From: Phycisphaerales bacterium
GTDB lineage: Bacteria; Planctomycetota; Phycisphaerae; UBA1845
NCBI GenBank assembly: GCA_020852275.1
Contig: JADZBE010000004.1
Location: 1 to 64,000, forward strand
DNA: 64,000 bases
Reading direction: 5' to 3'
Shown here: positions 61,892 to 64,000 of the stretch, piece after piece
How the letters are laid out: each line of letters begins with the position of its first letter
Numbering within the stretch: the first letter of the stretch is position 1
The notes under the pieces: generated by a model
Told to the model about the DNA's origin: nothing
Seen by the model: the letters and a program-made list of their open reading frames with translations, nothing else
The model's database searches: none
Program-made: the position numbers and the translations under genes

Positions 61892-63721
61892 ATGTCTACC
61901 GCTCTCACAAAACTCGGCTGGTCCTTCTGGCGGCTCCTTCCCGCCAACCCGATTCTGGTCCGCGTCGTCGGCGGCGCGAGCAAGCGGACGCGGCATTTCT
62001 GGCTGCGCACCGGGTACCTGGCGCTGCTGCTGGCGGTGGTGCTCATGTCGCTGGCGGTGTTCATGAGCGGGGCGTCCGGGTTGAATGAACTCGCCAAGGG
62101 TGCGTCGCAGACGTTCAAGTACGCGGCCACGCTGCAGCTCGGGCTGATGTGCTTCCTCGCGCCGGTGTTCACCGCGGGCGCCATCACGCAGGAGCGCGAC
62201 GCGCAGACCTACAACATCCTGCTTTCCACGCCGTTGACCAACGCGCAGATCATTCTCGGCTCGCTGATGAGCCGCATGTACTTTCTCATCATGCTGCTGG
62301 TGGCCGGGCTGCCCATCTTCTTCACCACCATGGTGTACGGCGGCGTCACCGCGTCGCAGATCGTCGAGAGCTTCGCCCTCGCCGCCGCCACCGCCGTCAT
62401 CACCGGGGCGCTGGCCATCTTCATCAGCGTCGTCCGCATCGGCACACGCCGCACCATCTTCTCGTTCTTCATGGCCATCGCGCTGTACCTGCTGGCCGTG
62501 TACATGCTCGGGCAGTGGAGCGGCACCTGGGTGGAGGACGCGCCGAGCAACATCGACGGGCAGCGCATGAGCTGGATGGCGTCGCTGCACCCGTTTCTCT
62601 CGCTGGACGTGGCGCTCAATCGCGTACAGGCGCCCGAGTACTCGCTCGTCGCCGCCAAGGGTCGCATCGCCGGTTACGCGCTGGCCTATCCGTCCGCGAC
62701 GTACATCACCTGGACGCTGGCGCTGGCGCTGCTGCTGACGCTGCTGAGCATGTTCTTCGTGCGCAGTGGCGCCAAGCAGGGCGAGCCGACGATCTTCACC
62801 CGCCTGCGGCAGAACGTCATCCCGCGCGGCGGCGAGGAGCGCTTCCGCAAGCCGCGCCATGTCTGGAGCAACCCCGTCGCCTGGCGCGAGGCCAAGACCA
62901 AGGCCACTGCCGCGGGCGGCGTGACGCGCTGGGGGCTGATCATCTGCGGCGCGGCCGTGGCCATCACGCTGCTGATCGCCCACCTGACGGATTCGAAGCG
63001 CATGTCCGTCGCCACCACGCAGGAGTGGCTGGCCGCCGTGCTGATGATCGAATTCGCCCTGGCGCTGCTGATCGCCACGAACACGGCCGCGACGTCCATG
63101 ACGAAGGAGAAGGAATCAAAGAGCATGGAGGTGCTGCTGACCACGCCGCTGACGAGCCAGTACATCATCTTTGGCAAGCTTCGCGGGCTGGTGAGCTTCG
63201 CCGCGCCGCTGGTCGCGGTGCCGGTGGGGAGCCTTCTGCTGTTTGGTCTGGTCGGGCTGATTCCACGGGGCAAGGAGCCGCTCGCGTGGATCGAGACGTC
63301 CGTCGAGCTGGGCGCGGTGCTCATCATGTCGCTGGCGCTGGCGTGCGTGGTGTGCCTGAAGTTTTCGCTGACGAGCAAAACGACGGTCAAGGCGACGATG
63401 TTGAGCATCGCCGTCATTCTCATCGCCGCGGGCATCGCTTCGGCCATCGGCTTTGCCATCGTGGACTCGCCCGCGGACGGTCACATCGGCGCCTTCTTCG
63501 CGCCGTTCACGCCGTTCACCGCGATCTACGCGCTGACGGAGCCGGCCAAGCTGTTCGACGGCGACGTGAACCGGCTGCTGCGCAACGGCCCTTCCGTGCG
63601 CATCGCAATGTTCATCGGCAGCGCGCTGTCGGCGGGCATGTACGCGCTGATCGTCTGGAGCGTGTATCGCGCCCTGGTGCGCAACTTCGACATGATCGTG
63701 CGCAAGCAGACGGCGGCATAA
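61892..63721 (+). CDS. ABC-2 type transporter permease
   Basis: A 609-aa membrane protein with about 12 helices. It is built of two similar halves, each with a conserved EWR/ERD-type cytoplasmic turn: ITQERDAQTYNILLSTPLTN (about residues 94-113) and MTKEKESKSMEVLLTTPLTS (about 400-419), which is the family's coupling motif repeated. The gene therefore looks like a fusion or duplication of a half-size ABC-2 permease. With the ATPase at 60473-61402 and the 837-aa protein it should form an exporter in the cytoplasmic membrane; the cargo is unknown. Confidence 0.9.
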   Translation: MSTALTKLGWSFWRLLPANPILVRVVGGASKRTRHFWLRTGYLALLLAVVLMSLAVFMSGASGLNELAKGASQTFKYAATLQLGLMCFLAPVFTAGAITQERDAQTYNILLSTPLTNAQIILGSLMSRMYFLIMLLVAGLPIFFTTMVYGGVTASQIVESFALAAATAVITGALAIFISVVRIGTRRTIFSFFMAIALYLLAVYMLGQWSGTWVEDAPSNIDGQRMSWMASLHPFLSLDVALNRVQAPEYSLVAAKGRIAGYALAYPSATYITWTLALALLLTLLSMFFVRSGAKQGEPTIFTRLRQNVIPRGGEERFRKPRHVWSNPVAWREAKTKATAAGGVTRWGLIICGAAVAITLLIAHLTDSKRMSVATTQEWLAAVLMIEFALALLIATNTAATSMTKEKESKSMEVLLTTPLTSQYIIFGKLRGLVSFAAPLVAVPVGSLLLFGLVGLIPRGKEPLAWIETSVELGAVLIMSLALACVVCLKFSLTSKTTVKATMLSIAVILIAAGIASAIGFAIVDSPADGHIGAFFAPFTPFTAIYALTEPAKLFDGDVNRLLRNGPSVRIAMFIGSALSAGMYALIVWSVYRALVRNFDMIVRKQTAA

Positions 63722-63744
63722 GACGGTAATGGACCCTGCTTCCC

Positions 63745-63760
63745 CCCCCACGGGTGGGGG
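63745..63760. terminator. CCCCCA-CGGG-TGGGGG hairpin between convergent genes
   Basis: A 6-bp C/G stem lies between the permease stop (63721) and the enolase stop (63789), followed by GCAGGGG. A similar hairpin lies at 8627-8657. It is a possible bidirectional terminator without a T-run, or another dispersed element. Confidence 0.45.
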
Positions 63761-63788
63761 CAGGGGATGGCTTGTGTCATGCCGAGCG

Positions 63789-64000
<212 letters not shown>

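Overview
The window reads as chromosomal DNA of a planctomycete, most likely class Phycisphaerae; this is inferred from gene content because no rRNA is present. The signs are high GC, a pseudopilin with the H-X9-DG signature, two membrane proteins carrying a CxxCGYxLxG...RCPECG zinc ribbon, a DUF1573-type protein, dockerin-like EF-hands in an RHS protein, a PEP-CTERM-like tail, FG-GAP, Big_2 and PPC surface proteins, and a ThiD2-ThiE fusion.

Layout. 1-4.0 kb: the end of an RHS/YD-repeat protein with a 20-cysteine tip, two small membrane proteins, an Lgt-like protein and an RHS-type pseudogene, in DNA visibly poorer in GC than its surroundings. 4.1-17.9 kb: YgiQ radical SAM protein, three secreted proteins, a tandem ACT protein, a CocE-type hydrolase and a PEP-CTERM-like protein. 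18.2-31.7 kb: IspF, ArsC, a VIT/VWA protein, a DUF4190 protein, a pair of DUF3857/transglutaminase proteins (one lacking the catalytic Cys), a zinc-ribbon protein, ThiE and unknowns. 31.9-40.1 kb: two PilZ paralogues, a DUF1573-like protein, then exported TldD and TldE with a pseudopilin between them and LarE overlapping TldE. 40.3-50.9 kb: housekeeping genes (DapA, PdxJ, DedA, TrpG/PabA, HtrA, a DUF1801 protein, a family 2 glycosyltransferase, Pgk). 51.2-57.1 kb: tRNA-Ala(CGC), an FG-GAP protein with a CT tract in its signal peptide, two exported unknowns and ArgS. 57.6-63.7 kb: an ABC-2 type export locus (837-aa exported membrane protein, ATPase, permease) interrupted by a dead four-helix-bundle gene. 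The end of enolase closes the window.

The most striking property is the density and variety of short dispersed repeats: palindromes anchored on GTGGCAC, REP-like TTCCCGCGCAGGCGGGAA elements in inverted pairs, GGCAATAGGCAATGG-type runs, a hairpin with core GCGCCCGTAAGGAAGCGG, and many 20-56 bp tandem arrays. Several abut or invade genes. One run appears to sit in frame inside ygiQ, an inverted repeat supplies the tail of the DUF1573-like protein, and others form the ends of trpG, thiE and the 837-aa protein. Most genes stand alone or in pairs, so the clearest functional units are the TldD/TldE/LarE group, the transglutaminase pair, the PilZ pair and the ABC exporter.
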